Source: Halovulum sp039180525 (GTDB taxonomy: Bacteria; Pseudomonadota; Alphaproteobacteria; Rhodobacterales; Rhodobacteraceae). From it: DNA of 64,000 bases. The stretch's first letter is position 1; every line of letters begins with the position of its first letter. The DNA lies in assembly GCA_039180525.1 (NCBI GenBank), contig JBCDDF010000006.1:1-64000 (forward strand), written 5' to 3'. The translations under genes were made by a program, and so were the position numbers. The notes beneath the pieces were generated by a model. It had not been told where the DNA came from. It did no database searches and was given only the letters and a program-made list of their open reading frames with translations. Shown here piece after piece: positions 9,879-21,271 of the stretch.

Positions 9879-10526
9879 ATGACGTCGCATACGATGGCGG
9901 TCACGCTTCGTTCAGAAAACGACGCCGAAACAGCGATTCGCGTGGTCGGGCTCTTGCCCAGCGTGCTGTGCCCGGCGCGCATGCGCCAGGGCTGGTTCGC
10001 GATTGTCGAAGCTGACATCGCGGCCATCGCCCGTCGGGGTGGGGTCGACGCCGATGCCTATCCGCCCAAGCTGCGGCTGCTGCCGGTCTCTCCGAAGCAG
10101 CGGTTCGAAACTCTGGAGGAGGTGCGCACCGCGATGCGTGCGATCCGCGAAGGCTTCCATGCTGCTTGGGCCGAGCAAAGCGAATTGGCCGAGTTGCGGG
10201 TGAGCGTGACACGTCGCCCCGGCCGCGGGCCGGATGCCGCAGGATCGCAGGCGGAGGCGCGCGTAATTGCCAAGCTCGCCAAAACGGTTACGGATCTGGC
10301 ATGCCGCACGGGCATGACCCCACCTGCCCTGTGTGCACCGGCGGCGGGGGAACGCTTGCTGGCGCTGTCGATCCTTGTCCCCGGCGAGCGGCTGACCGAA
10401 TGCGCCGAAACGCTGGATCTGGCGCAGCGGCTTGCCGACGCACAGCAGTTGGACCTGCACCTAGCCGGACCCGGCCCAATTCGCAGTTTTGCGCTGTCGC
10501 ATTGGGGCGAGTTGGACATGGGCTGA
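9879..10526 (+). CDS. Unknown protein with faint resemblance to GvpL/GvpF
   Basis: The protein has about 215 residues when started at the ATG preceded by AGAGGAGG ten bases upstream; a longer frame from 9774 has no such site. No domain is certain. The order of elements recalls gas-vesicle GvpL/GvpF proteins: a central LLPVSPKQRFETLEEVRTAM segment followed by a helix and ELAELRVSV, and a C-terminal LDLHLAGPGPIRSF that parallels the GPWPPYSF end of GvpF. The resemblance is weak and could be chance. No gvpA or other gas-vesicle gene is in the window. Confidence 0.6.
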   Translation: MTSHTMAVTLRSENDAETAIRVVGLLPSVLCPARMRQGWFAIVEADIAAIARRGGVDADAYPPKLRLLPVSPKQRFETLEEVRTAMRAIREGFHAAWAEQSELAELRVSVTRRPGRGPDAAGSQAEARVIAKLAKTVTDLACRTGMTPPALCAPAAGERLLALSILVPGERLTECAETLDLAQRLADAQQLDLHLAGPGPIRSFALSHWGELDMG

Positions 10527-11093
10527 GTACTGCGTGAGACGGCTGTGGCGGCGCCTGTCTCATCGCGGTCCTCAACCCAGTGGTAGCGAATTCGCCTGGG
10601 GATGTCCGGGTGTGTGTCGGGGGCGTACCGGAACCGAGGCGGATAAGGTTTCGAGAATTCTCCAACGGTAATCCGGAGCCGCATCGGACGGGATCGGTCG
10701 GACACCGCCGCGCATCGCGTGGTCATATAGGTCTGCGCTGGGTTGCAAGACGGGGCCGCGTCCTCACCATCGATAATCATCGATGCCCCGGGCAAGCGCC
10801 GCGACGCCCGATTTCGCGCTGGGTCGAACGATCAATCCAAGGGAAAAGCGGTGCTATGGAAAGACGGTCCGGCAGGGCCGCCCTGGGGCGTTGTTCAACC
10901 GCAGTCAGGGTTGGGCGTCGAGCGGATCGCCGGACAGCGGCGGCGGTAAGAGAGATCGCCGCGGGCAATACATTGGCCTGCCAGCCGAAAAAAATGCCGC
11001 CATTTTTGAGTTTCCGGCATGAACGGATGGTTTATGCTGGTGACAAAAACGTAAGAGTTTTGGCAAGATGAAGCGGCCCGGCGCGCCCCGATC
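10527..11093. other. 570-bp stretch without a supported gene
   Basis: Short frames on both strands lack binding sites and recognisable domains. From about 10980 the DNA becomes AT-richer (an AAAAATG/CATTTTT inverted pair near 10990-11005), marking the approach to the transferred segment at 11.1-12.2 kb. Confidence 0.5.
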
Positions 11094-11432
11094 TCATCCT
11101 GCAAGCGAGATAGCGTTCCGCAAATCTCGGATAACTGCCCGCATGCGCTGTAGGTAGGCCGATTGTTCGCGAATATCGTTTGACACATTGTTCCAATGTG
11201 GTGCGTCAGGAAAAACGTTGCCAGTTCGCAGATCAGAAGACAGCTTGGACAGCGCTCCTTCGAACTCTGAGATGACGCCGGGATGATCGAGCGGGCTTGC
11301 GTCAAGTAGAACATACCCGAGGTCTTCTTGGATGTGGTTCAACCAAGGCCCTGCGATTTGCCTGGCTAAGGATGCTGGCTGCAGTCTCTGGTTCAGCACC
11401 GCCAACACTTCCGCCAAACCATGATAGTTCAT
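11094..11432 (-). CDS. Probable immunity protein of a CDI-type toxin module
   Basis: This 112-residue soluble, mostly helical protein has lower GC and different codon use from its neighbours. No family is recognised. It lies 44 bp downstream of, and on the same strand as, the broken CdiA-type toxin domain, the position that cdiI holds after cdiA-CT. Immunity genes are small and highly variable, so the absence of a match is expected. The frame itself is intact although the toxin is interrupted. The assignment is by context only; it could also be an unrelated hypothetical protein. Confidence 0.55.
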   Translation of the reverse strand: MNYHGLAEVLAVLNQRLQPASLARQIAGPWLNHIQEDLGYVLLDASPLDHPGVISEFEGALSKLSSDLRTGNVFPDAPHWNNVSNDIREQSAYLQRMRAVIRDLRNAISLAG

Positions 11433-11476
11433 GCGGACCGAATTATTTCTGAATTAAGGAACCGTGTTCGCCATGC

Positions 11477-11941
11477 TTACTTCATGATGTCCACCGGAAT
11501 ATCCGACGACACCCAATTTTCAAGTTCTCGGCGTAACCTGTCTACCTGCGCTGCGCTTAACCCTTCAGCATCAACGACAATTCAATCTGCGCCAGTTTCT
11601 AGGTTTGCCTCATCGATGGCCGCCTCAATCAGCCCGTCTAGACGTTCTTCGGGAACCACGCCGTTCACCCCAGGGACCGGTCCTTTGACCTCAATTCTCT
11701 CGCCATTAGAGGTATCGATGAAATCGTAGGCCGGGTCCGCCGGGTCAGGTCGCGCCAATGTAGTCCCGGTGCCAGCTTCATACGTAGCACCCGCACGACC
11801 TTCACGAGGCCGCTGGACACCGTTTTCATTGGCGAACTGAATGAACCGACCATCAAAACCATCAGGCAGATCACGTTCGTTTGGCGTGGTGAGATTCCCG
11901 ATCTCCTGGGTAACAATATTCGGCCCTGTCTTTTCTGGGAT
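11477..11941 (-). pseudogene. Degraded CdiA-type toxin C-terminal domain (nuclease-like)
   Basis: Read on the minus strand, one frame is open for about 155 codons except for a single TGA at 11582-11584, in a context (GAD-stop-IVVDAEGL) where Trp or a similar residue would fit. It contains NGVQRPREGRAGATYEAG, then YDFIDTSNGERIEVKGP, a D...ExK pattern typical of restriction-endonuclease-fold CDI toxins of the CdiA_C type, then helices DGLIEAAIDEAN and AAQVDRLRRELENW. The frame ends with TAA at 11477. There is no start codon or delivery domain: the upstream side is cut by an IS3-family fragment. It is therefore an orphan toxin tip, probably inactive. Confidence 0.68.
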
Positions 11942-12170
11942 TCACGGCATGGCCCTCGCTACGCAGGTGCCACGTCATCTGATGGACCCCATAGAGCGGC
12001 GTCTCCACGACCTGCCGATGGATCAGCGCCATCAGCTTGAGGTTTTCGACCGTCTCGCCCGCCGGTCGCTGGTAGAAGGTCCGCCACGGGATCGACAGCA
12101 GCCGGCACTGCGCGGCGACCGACAGCCGCGGGTGCGGCCGCGCGCAGCTTCCTCGTCGCCATCTCTTCCG
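11940..12170 (-). mobile_element. IS3-family transposase orfB, 5' fragment
   Basis: The minus-strand frame reads HPRLSVAAQCRLLSIPWRTFY, then RPAGETVENLKLMALI and ETPLYGVHQMTWHLRSEGHAVN. This is the N-terminal HTH_21 region of IS3-family OrfB (compare the usual GSRQMARHLRREGHAVG). Homology stops at 11940, where the toxin remnant starts in another frame. The DDE catalytic part is missing, so the element is dead. The sequence GTGTCCGATTTCCGG near 12220 may be an IS end. Confidence 0.75.
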
Positions 12171-12415
12171 TCTCCTTCTCGAAAACCGGAGTGACCTCAG
12201 ATCGTTGCTTCCGTCAGTGTCCGATTTCCGGGGAGCAGCTCAGCTTCGCGTATAGTGGTTTCGGCGGAGCCACATCCGCCGGAACGGGATTGGCTCAATT
12301 CAGACCAAAGAGCCGAAAACAGGAACTGCCTCGCTACAAAGCGCACCGCGACCGGCAGTGTTCCCCCTTTGGTCCCGGCGGGACCCCGGCCGAGCCGGCA
12401 GATACTCCGAAATCT
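12171..12415. other. Gene-free junction between IS fragment and clpA
   Basis: No gene is supported here. It holds the putative IS end near 12220 and ends at the clpA terminator hairpin. Confidence 0.45.
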
Positions 12416-12452
12416 GATCGCGCTGCGGGCCGGTCCGACCCGCAGCGCGATC
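12416..12452 (-). terminator. Terminator hairpin of clpA
   Basis: Perfect 14-bp inverted repeat GATCGCGCTGCGGG / CCCGCAGCGCGATC with a nine-base loop, starting three bases beyond the clpA stop codon. There is no long T run after it on the minus strand. Confidence 0.8.
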
Positions 12453-12454
12453 AC

Positions 12455-14779
<2,325 letters not shown>

Positions 14780-15056
14780 GGCTGCGTCCTCATCTCCCGC
14801 CCCGATCCGGACGGTGCCTCTAGGCTAACCTAACATTTCGGCCTTCTCCGGGCAGCTTCAAGGGAAATTTCCGTGAAAGAGTCGTTTTCGCCCGTGAGTG
14901 CCCGATGCCCGGAAAGGGTGCCGTCTTATTGGGCACATCGTGCCTGGGAAGTGTCGACAGAAGATTTATGCAGCAGCGGTCGCCGCGCAAGCCCCGTCAC
15001 AGCCCCGGCCGGCTGGATCCGCTTAGTGGCTGAGAACGCGGCATAAAAGCCTGGCG

Positions 15057-15824
15057 TCAGAACCGATCCTTGCGGTGGCGAATTTCGGCAAACACCTCCG
15101 CGTCCGCGGCGCCCGCCATGCCGACGGCTTGTTTTACCCGGTCGAGATGGGCGCGGAGAAAGGGATTCGTGTCCAACTCCAGCGCCAGGCTGACCGGAAC
15201 GGTGGGCCGCCCGGCCGCCCGCGCGGTGCCGATCGCCTGCGCACGCTCGGTCAGGGCGGCATTGTCGGGCTCGACGGTCAGCGCGAAGGCGGCGTTGGTT
15301 TGGGTGTATTCATGGCCGGAGTAGACCTGCGTCTCGGGCGGCAGCGCGGCCAATTTACGCAGGCTTTCCCACATCGTCTGTGGCGTCCCCTCGAAAACCC
15401 GCCCGCAGCCCAGCGCCATCAGGCTGTCGGCGGTAAACACGGCCCCGGCGGTGGCGAAGTGATAGGCGATATGGCCCAGCGTATGGCCCGGGACCTCCAA
15501 CACCTGCCAGGCGGCGACGCCGCTGCCGCCGGTGTCGCCCTCTGCCACGGCGCGATCGAGCTTTGGCAGTTTGGCGATCTCGACCGCGGGACCGATCACT
15601 TCGGCGTCATATCGCGCCAGCAGTCCGGGCACGCCATCTACGTGGTCGGCATGGTGATGCGTGATCAGGATCGTGCCCAGATCCCAGCCTCGGTCGCGCA
15701 GCGCCGCGTCGATGGCTGCGTCTTCGGGCGCGTCGATCAGGCTGGCCTTGGGGTCTGCGGTCGACTTTACCAAATAGGCATAGTTGTCGGCCAGGCAGGG
15801 GACGATTACTATTTCCAGTGACAT
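15057..15824 (-). CDS. gloB: Hydroxyacylglutathione hydrolase (glyoxalase II)
   Basis: This 255-residue metallo-beta-lactamase-fold enzyme hydrolyses S-lactoylglutathione to lactate and glutathione, the second step of methylglyoxal detoxification. The metal-binding THHHADH lies at 55-61; EVPGHTLGH and GHEYT supply the further histidines, and the C-terminal extension that binds glutathione is present (NPFLR near 225). The length is that of GloB. Its start is a few bases from the start of the divergent methyltransferase gene, so the two share one compact control region. Confidence 0.94.
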   Translation of the reverse strand: MSLEIVIVPCLADNYAYLVKSTADPKASLIDAPEDAAIDAALRDRGWDLGTILITHHHADHVDGVPGLLARYDAEVIGPAVEIAKLPKLDRAVAEGDTGGSGVAAWQVLEVPGHTLGHIAYHFATAGAVFTADSLMALGCGRVFEGTPQTMWESLRKLAALPPETQVYSGHEYTQTNAAFALTVEPDNAALTERAQAIGTARAAGRPTVPVSLALELDTNPFLRAHLDRVKQAVGMAGAADAEVFAEIRHRKDRF

Positions 15825-15847
15825 GGGCCTCTCCGATGGGTGTGGTT

Positions 15848-16627
15848 GTGCATCTCGACGTTGTCGATCTTAGGGCTTTCTACTACCGCACAAAGCTTGG
15901 GCGTACGGCGCAGCGCGTGTTGCAGACCGCGTTGCGACGGATGTGGCCGGATACCGCGCACGAGACCGTCGCGGGATTCGGCTTTGCCGCACCCTTCCTC
16001 AGACCCTTTGCCGAGGATGCGCGCCGGGTGATGGCGCTGATGCCCGGCCAGCAGGGCGTGATGCCCTGGCCGCAGGGGGCGCCAAACCATTCCATCCTGG
16101 TGGAGGAGACGAGCTGGCCGATCGCCGCGGGGTCCATCGACCGGCTGATCGTGGCACATGGGTTGGAGACCTGCGAACGCGCGCATGCGTTGTTGGAGGA
16201 AATATACCGTGTACTGGCGCCGGGCGGACAAGTGGTTTTCATCGTGCCGAACCGCACCGGCATCTGGGCGCGGCGCGACACCACGCCCTTCGGCCATGGT
16301 CGGCCCTACAGCTCAAGCCAGGTCGAAAGCCTGCTGAAGACACACAACTTCCTGCCGGAGCGGCAGGCCGGGGCGCTGTACTCGCCACCCAGCCACAAAC
16401 GATTCTGGCTTCGCACCGACCGGATGTGGGAGGGGCTGGGCCAACGGCTGGATGCGCAGATGCTGGCCGGTGCGTTGCTGGTGGAGGCGACCAAGCTGGT
16501 CTATTCCACCCCCAAACGCGGCAGCCCGGTGTCCTCCCTCGGCCCGCTTGAAGTCCTGGAAGGGCTTGCGCCGCCGCGTCCGCAGCCGGTTTCGGGCCGG
16601 GTAAGCCGGGAATCGCGAAAGCCGTAA
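15848..16627 (+). CDS. SAM-dependent methyltransferase (class I, Methyltransf_11-like)
   Basis: The central segment SIDRLIVAHGLETCERAHALLEEIYRVLAPGG is the post-III strand/helix of class I methyltransferases, and FIVPNRTGIWARRD follows. The N-terminal glycine loop is degenerate (FGFAAPF), so SAM binding is plausible but not shown. The start is uncertain: GTG at 15848 gives an N-terminus MHLDVVDLRAFYY that fits Rhodobacterales homologues as I remember them; ATG 15836 or ATG 15818 are alternatives and would squeeze the space to gloB further. Its substrate is unknown. The pairing with gloB is by divergent promoters only. Confidence 0.8.
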   Translation: MHLDVVDLRAFYYRTKLGRTAQRVLQTALRRMWPDTAHETVAGFGFAAPFLRPFAEDARRVMALMPGQQGVMPWPQGAPNHSILVEETSWPIAAGSIDRLIVAHGLETCERAHALLEEIYRVLAPGGQVVFIVPNRTGIWARRDTTPFGHGRPYSSSQVESLLKTHNFLPERQAGALYSPPSHKRFWLRTDRMWEGLGQRLDAQMLAGALLVEATKLVYSTPKRGSPVSSLGPLEVLEGLAPPRPQPVSGRVSRESRKP

Positions 16628-16695
16628 GCGCGCAAAGCGTCGCAGGTGCTGTGCCATGCCCGGACCGCCTTAATTTGCTGGCTGAATAAGCGCTT

Positions 16696-16712
16696 GTGCT
16701 GCGCCGCAGCAC
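16696..16712 (+). terminator. Perfect palindrome after the methyltransferase gene
   Basis: GTGCTGCG-C-CGCAGCAC, an 8-1-8 palindrome between the methyltransferase and the atp operon. It could be a terminator or an operator; no T run follows. Confidence 0.4.
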
Positions 16713-16714
16713 GC

Positions 16715-16743
16715 TTGCCACCCGTAGAACCCTCTGCTATCAC
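16715..16743 (+). promoter_or_regulatory. Candidate sigma-70-type promoter of the atp operon
   Basis: TTGCCA, 17 bases, TATCAC, about 90 bp upstream of atpH. The spacing is ideal and both boxes are reasonable for a high-GC alphaproteobacterium; unproven. Confidence 0.4.
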
Positions 16744-16834
16744 CGCGCGGATTTTCGGGGCCAGGGCTGGTCTCGCCACACTGCCCACATGCGATCGCTA
16801 AGGCCGAACCGGGCAAGATAAAGACGGGGTGGAC

Positions 16835-17395
16835 GTGTCCGACACTGCTTCCTATTCCGCCGGCATATCCGGGCGATATGCAACGGCCCTGTTCGAATTG
16901 GCCAAAGAGGCGGGGCAGTTGGACGCGGTGGATGCCGACCTTGGCACACTGCGCGCCGCCCTGGACGAAAGCGCGGAGTTGCGCCGGGTGATCGCATCGC
17001 CCGTCTATGCGCGTGAAGATCAGACCAACGCGATCCGGGCCGTAGGCGAAAAGCTGGGCTTGGGCGCGCTGACCGCGAATACCATCGCGCTTATGGGGTC
17101 GAAGCGGCGGCTTTTTGTGCTGCCGCAGATGATCGAGGCGGTCAAAAAGATGATCGCCACGGATCGGGGTGAAGTGACCGCAGACGTCACGGCCGCCAAG
17201 CCGCTGACCGATGCTCAGACGAAATCGCTGACCGAAACGCTGCGCGCCGCGGTTGGTCAGGATATCGTGATCAATACCACGGTGGACGAAAGCCTGATTG
17301 GTGGGCTGGTGGTCCAGGTGGGTTCCCGCATGATCGACACGTCGGTCCGGGCGAAACTCAATGCACTGCAAAACACGCTGAAAGAGGTCGGATAA
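16835..17395 (+). CDS. atpH: ATP synthase F1 subunit delta
   Basis: Delta links the F1 catalytic head to the peripheral stalk of F0. The protein of about 186 residues shows the OSCP/delta pattern: AGISGRYATALFELAKEAGQL at the start, ALMGSKRRLFVLPQMIEA in the middle, and DESLIGGLVVQVGSRMIDTSVRAKLNALQ at the end. The GTG at 16835 gives the N-terminus expected for the family; another GTG at 16829 adds two residues. Its TAA shares one base with the atpA ATG (TAATG), so the two are translationally coupled. The F0 genes are not in the window, as is usual for this group. Confidence 0.95.
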   Translation: MSDTASYSAGISGRYATALFELAKEAGQLDAVDADLGTLRAALDESAELRRVIASPVYAREDQTNAIRAVGEKLGLGALTANTIALMGSKRRLFVLPQMIEAVKKMIATDRGEVTADVTAAKPLTDAQTKSLTETLRAAVGQDIVINTTVDESLIGGLVVQVGSRMIDTSVRAKLNALQNTLKEVG

Positions 17396-18927
17396 TGGCG
17401 ATCCAAGCCGCGGAAATCTCTGCCATCCTAAAGGAGCAGATCAAAAATTTCGGCCAAGAAGCAGAAGTGGCCGAAGTCGGCCAGGTGCTGAGCGTCGGCG
17501 ACGGGATCGCGCGCATCCACGGGCTGGACAACATCCAGGCCGGCGAGATGGTCGAATTCCCAGGCGGCATCCGTGGAATGGCGCTGAACCTGGAAGTCGA
17601 CAACGTCGGCGTGGTGATCTTCGGATCCGACCGCGACATCAAAGAGGGCGACACGGTCAAGCGGACGAACGCCATCGTGGACGTGCCCGTGGGCAAGGGT
17701 CTGTTGGGCCGCGTCGTCGACGCGCTGGGCAACCCGATCGACGGCAAGGGCCCGATCGAGGCGGCCGAACGGCGGGTGGCGGACGTCAAGGCGCCGGGCA
17801 TCATCCCGCGCAAATCGGTGCACGAGCCGATGGCAACCGGCCTGAAAGCCATCGATGCGCTTATCCCCATTGGCCGCGGCCAGCGCGAGTTGATCATCGG
17901 CGACCGCCAGACGGGCAAATCAGCGGTGGCGCTGGATGCGGTGCTGAACCAGAAGTCGGTGAACGACACCGATGACGAGTCTAAGAAGCTTTATTGCGTC
18001 TATGTCGCGGTCGGCCAGAAGCGGTCGACCGTCGCGCAGTTGGTCAAGAAGCTGGAAGAAACCGGTGCCATCGAATACTCGCTGATCGTCGCCGCGACGG
18101 CGTCCGAGCCCGCGCCGATGCAGTATCTGGCACCCTATGCCGCCACTGCGATGGCGGAGTATTTCCGCGATAACGGTATGCACGCGCTGGCAGTCTATGA
18201 CGACCTGACCAAGCAGGCCGTGTCTTACCGCCAGATGTCGCTGCTCTTGCGCCGCCCACCGGGGCGCGAGGCCTATCCGGGCGACGTGTTCTATCTGCAT
18301 TCGCGGCTGCTGGAACGCTCGGCGAAGCTGAACGAAGACAATGGCGCTGGGTCGCTGACCGCGCTGCCGATCATCGAAACCCAGGCTGGGGACGTGTCGG
18401 CCTATATCCCGACCAATGTGATCTCGATCACCGACGGCCAGATCTTCCTAGAAACTGAGTTGTTCTATCAGGGCATCCGCCCGGCGGTGAACACCGGTCT
18501 GAGCGTCAGCCGCGTGGGCTCTGCGGCCCAGACCAAGGCGATGAAATCGGTCGCCGGCTCGATCAAGCTGGAACTGGCGCAGTATCGAGAGATGGCGGCA
18601 TTCGCGCAGTTTGGCTCCGATCTTGATGCGGCGACGCAGCGGCTTTTGAACCGCGGGGCACGTCTGACCGAGTTGTTGAAACAGCCGCAGTATTCGCCGC
18701 TGACCAACGCCGAGCAGGTGATGGTTATCTATGCCGGCACCAACGGGTATCTGGACAATATAGCGGTGGGCGATGTCAGCCGGTTCGAGGAAGGTTTGCT
18801 GACGCATCTGCGCAGCAACAACGCCGATCTGTTGGCCGACATCACCAACAATGACCGCAAGGTTTCGGGCGATCTGGAAGAGGCCGTGAAGGCCGCTATC
18901 GACGCTTTTGCCAAAGATTTCGCCTGA
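17395..18927 (+). CDS. atpA: ATP synthase F1 subunit alpha
   Basis: Non-catalytic nucleotide-binding subunit of the F1 hexamer. At 510 residues it has the family length. Walker A GDRQTGKS is at 169-176, LRRPPGREAYPGDVFYLHSRLLERSA in the middle is the alpha/beta signature region, and SVSRVGSAAQ carries the arginine that reaches into the catalytic site of beta. Second gene of the F1 operon, overlapping atpH by one base and 28 bp before atpG. Confidence 0.98.
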   Translation: MAIQAAEISAILKEQIKNFGQEAEVAEVGQVLSVGDGIARIHGLDNIQAGEMVEFPGGIRGMALNLEVDNVGVVIFGSDRDIKEGDTVKRTNAIVDVPVGKGLLGRVVDALGNPIDGKGPIEAAERRVADVKAPGIIPRKSVHEPMATGLKAIDALIPIGRGQRELIIGDRQTGKSAVALDAVLNQKSVNDTDDESKKLYCVYVAVGQKRSTVAQLVKKLEETGAIEYSLIVAATASEPAPMQYLAPYAATAMAEYFRDNGMHALAVYDDLTKQAVSYRQMSLLLRRPPGREAYPGDVFYLHSRLLERSAKLNEDNGAGSLTALPIIETQAGDVSAYIPTNVISITDGQIFLETELFYQGIRPAVNTGLSVSRVGSAAQTKAMKSVAGSIKLELAQYREMAAFAQFGSDLDAATQRLLNRGARLTELLKQPQYSPLTNAEQVMVIYAGTNGYLDNIAVGDVSRFEEGLLTHLRSNNADLLADITNNDRKVSGDLEEAVKAAIDAFAKDFA

Positions 18928-18955
18928 TCCGGGCGGCAGAGTTTAGGGGGGCGGA

Positions 18956-19828
18956 ATGCCAAGCCTCAAGGACCTGAAAATCCGGATCGACAGCGTAAAG
19001 TCCACGCGGAAGATCACGAAGGCCATGCAGATGGTCGCCGCGGCCAAGTTGCGCCGGGCAGAGGAAAACGCGCAGGCCGCGCGACCCTATGCCGAACGCA
19101 TGAACGCGGTGCTGTCGAACCTGGCGAAGGGGGCCGCGAACAGCCCCGCCGCGCCGCGCCTGTTGACCGGCACGGGGGCCGATCAGACCTATCTGCTGAT
19201 CGTCGCCACCGCCGAACGCGGGCTGTGTGGCGGTTTCAACTCGTCCATCGTCAAGCTGGCGCGGGCGGAAGCGCAGACGCTGCTGGCGCAAGGCAAGACG
19301 GTCAAGATCATCACCGTCGGCAAGAAGGGCCGCGAGCAGTTGCGCCGCGACATGTCGGACCAGTTGGTCGAGCATGTGGATCTGAGCGACGTCAAGCAGG
19401 TTGGCTACGCCAATGCGGCGGAGATCGCGAGCGATGTGCTGACCCGGTTCAATGCCGGCGAATTCGATGTCTGCAAGATCTATTACAATACGTTCAAATC
19501 GGTGATCAGCCAGGTGCCCACCGCGCAGCAGCTGATCCCCGCGACCTTCGACGACACCGAAGAAGGTGCCGGGACGCTTTACGACTACGAGCCGGAGGAA
19601 GAGGCGATCCTTGCCGATCTGCTGCCACGGTCGATCGCCACACAGATCTTTACCGCGCTGCTGGAAAACGCGGCCTCTGAACAGGGCGCGCGGATGAGTG
19701 CGATGGACAACGCCACGCGCAACGCGGGCGAAATGATCGACAAGCTGACGATCCAGTACAACCGCTCTCGCCAAGCCGCGATCACGAGCGAACTCATCGA
19801 AATCATCTCGGGCGCCGAGGCGCTCTAA
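18956..19828 (+). CDS. atpG: ATP synthase F1 subunit gamma
   Basis: Central rotor shaft. The N-terminal coiled coil reads MPSLKDLKIRIDSVKSTRKI, followed by TKAMQMVAAAKLRRA, and the C-terminal helix ITSELIEIISGAEAL penetrates the alpha3beta3 head. The Rossmann-like middle (GLCGGFNSSIVK, IITVGKKGREQLRR) is intact. 290 residues is normal. It sits between atpA and atpD with a 15-bp gap to the latter. Confidence 0.97.
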   Translation: MPSLKDLKIRIDSVKSTRKITKAMQMVAAAKLRRAEENAQAARPYAERMNAVLSNLAKGAANSPAAPRLLTGTGADQTYLLIVATAERGLCGGFNSSIVKLARAEAQTLLAQGKTVKIITVGKKGREQLRRDMSDQLVEHVDLSDVKQVGYANAAEIASDVLTRFNAGEFDVCKIYYNTFKSVISQVPTAQQLIPATFDDTEEGAGTLYDYEPEEEAILADLLPRSIATQIFTALLENAASEQGARMSAMDNATRNAGEMIDKLTIQYNRSRQAAITSELIEIISGAEAL

Positions 19829-19843
19829 GGGACGGAGAACGAC

Positions 19844-21265
19844 ATGGCGAATGTAGGTAAAATCACCCAGGTCATCGGTGCGGTCGTGGACGTTCAGTTC
19901 GACGGGGCGCTGCCGGAAATCCTGAACGCCCTGCAGACCGAAAACAATGGCGTGCCGCTGATCTTGGAGGTCGCGCAGCACCTGGGCGAAAGCACCGTGC
20001 GCACGATTGCGATGGATTCGACCGAAGGTCTGGTGCGCGGCGAAAAGGTCGTGGACCTCGACGGCCCGATCACGGTGCCGGTGGGTGACGCGACCCTGGG
20101 CCGGATCATGAACGTCGTCGGCGATCCGGTGGACGAAAAGGGCCCGGTGGAAACCGAAGAACGCCGCCCGATCCACGCGCCCGCGCCGGAATTCGCGGAA
20201 CAGGCGACGGAGTCCGAAATCCTGGTCACGGGCATCAAGGTCATCGACTTGCTCGCCCCTTATTCCAAGGGCGGAAAAATCGGCCTGTTCGGCGGCGCTG
20301 GCGTGGGCAAGACCGTGCTGATCCAGGAACTCATCAACAACATCGCCAAAGTGCATTCCGGCTATTCGGTGTTTGCCGGTGTGGGCGAACGCACGCGCGA
20401 GGGCAACGATCTCTACTACGAATTCATCGAATCCGGCGTCATCAACGCCGAGGATCTGACCAAGTCGAAGGTGGCGTTGGTCTATGGCCAGATGAACGAG
20501 CCTCCGGGCGCGCGCGCGCGCGTGGCGCTGTCGGGCCTGACCATGGCAGAACAGTTCCGCGACCAGTCGGGCACCGATGTGCTGTTCTTTGTCGACAACA
20601 TCTTCCGCTTCACCCAGGCCGGCTCGGAAGTGTCGGCGCTGCTCGGCCGGATCCCTTCTGCCGTGGGGTATCAGCCGACACTGGCGACCGATATGGGTGC
20701 CCTTCAAGAGCGCATCACCTCCACCAAGGCCGGCTCGATCACGTCTGTCCAGGCGATCTATGTGCCTGCGGACGATCTGACCGACCCCGCGCCGGCGACA
20801 TCGTTCGCGCACCTGGATGCGACGACCGTTCTCAGCCGCGCGATCTCCGAACTTGGGATATATCCGGCGGTGGACCCGCTGGACAGTACCTCGCGGATCC
20901 TCGACCCGCAGGTGGTGGGCGAGGAACACTACGGCGTGGCGCGCGATGTGCAGGGGATCCTGCAGCGCTACAAGTCGCTGCAGGACATTATCGCCATCCT
21001 GGGCATGGACGAACTCAGCGAGGACGACAAACTGACCGTCGCCCGCGCCCGCAAGATCCAGCGTTTCCTCAGCCAGCCCTTTGATGTGGCCGAGGTTTTC
21101 ACCGGTTCGCCCGGTGTGCAGGTGCCGATCGAGGATACGATTTCCTCGTTCAAGGCGGTGGTTGCCGGGGAATACGACCATCTGCCGGAGGCGGCCTTTT
21201 ACATGGTCGGCGGCATCGAAGAGGTAAAGGCCAAGGCCGAGCGCCTGGCAGCTGAAGCTGCCTGA
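19844..21265 (+). CDS. atpD: ATP synthase F1 subunit beta
   Basis: Catalytic subunit. Walker A GGAGVGKT is at 150-157, the catalytic glutamate lies in VGERTREGNDLYYE, Walker B is DVLFFVDNIFRFTQAG, and LLGRIPSAVGYQPTLATDMG is the beta signature. 473 residues is typical. It is followed six bases later not by atpC but by a methyltransferase gene, which interrupts the usual atpD-atpC order. Confidence 0.98.
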   Translation: MANVGKITQVIGAVVDVQFDGALPEILNALQTENNGVPLILEVAQHLGESTVRTIAMDSTEGLVRGEKVVDLDGPITVPVGDATLGRIMNVVGDPVDEKGPVETEERRPIHAPAPEFAEQATESEILVTGIKVIDLLAPYSKGGKIGLFGGAGVGKTVLIQELINNIAKVHSGYSVFAGVGERTREGNDLYYEFIESGVINAEDLTKSKVALVYGQMNEPPGARARVALSGLTMAEQFRDQSGTDVLFFVDNIFRFTQAGSEVSALLGRIPSAVGYQPTLATDMGALQERITSTKAGSITSVQAIYVPADDLTDPAPATSFAHLDATTVLSRAISELGIYPAVDPLDSTSRILDPQVVGEEHYGVARDVQGILQRYKSLQDIIAILGMDELSEDDKLTVARARKIQRFLSQPFDVAEVFTGSPGVQVPIEDTISSFKAVVAGEYDHLPEAAFYMVGGIEEVKAKAERLAAEAA

Positions 21266-21271
21266 CGCGGC

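Noticed and set aside
11665..11916. An 83-codon minus-strand frame in the toxin region
   Set aside because: It is a shadow of the toxin frame, which shows the recognisable IEVKGP motif in another phase.
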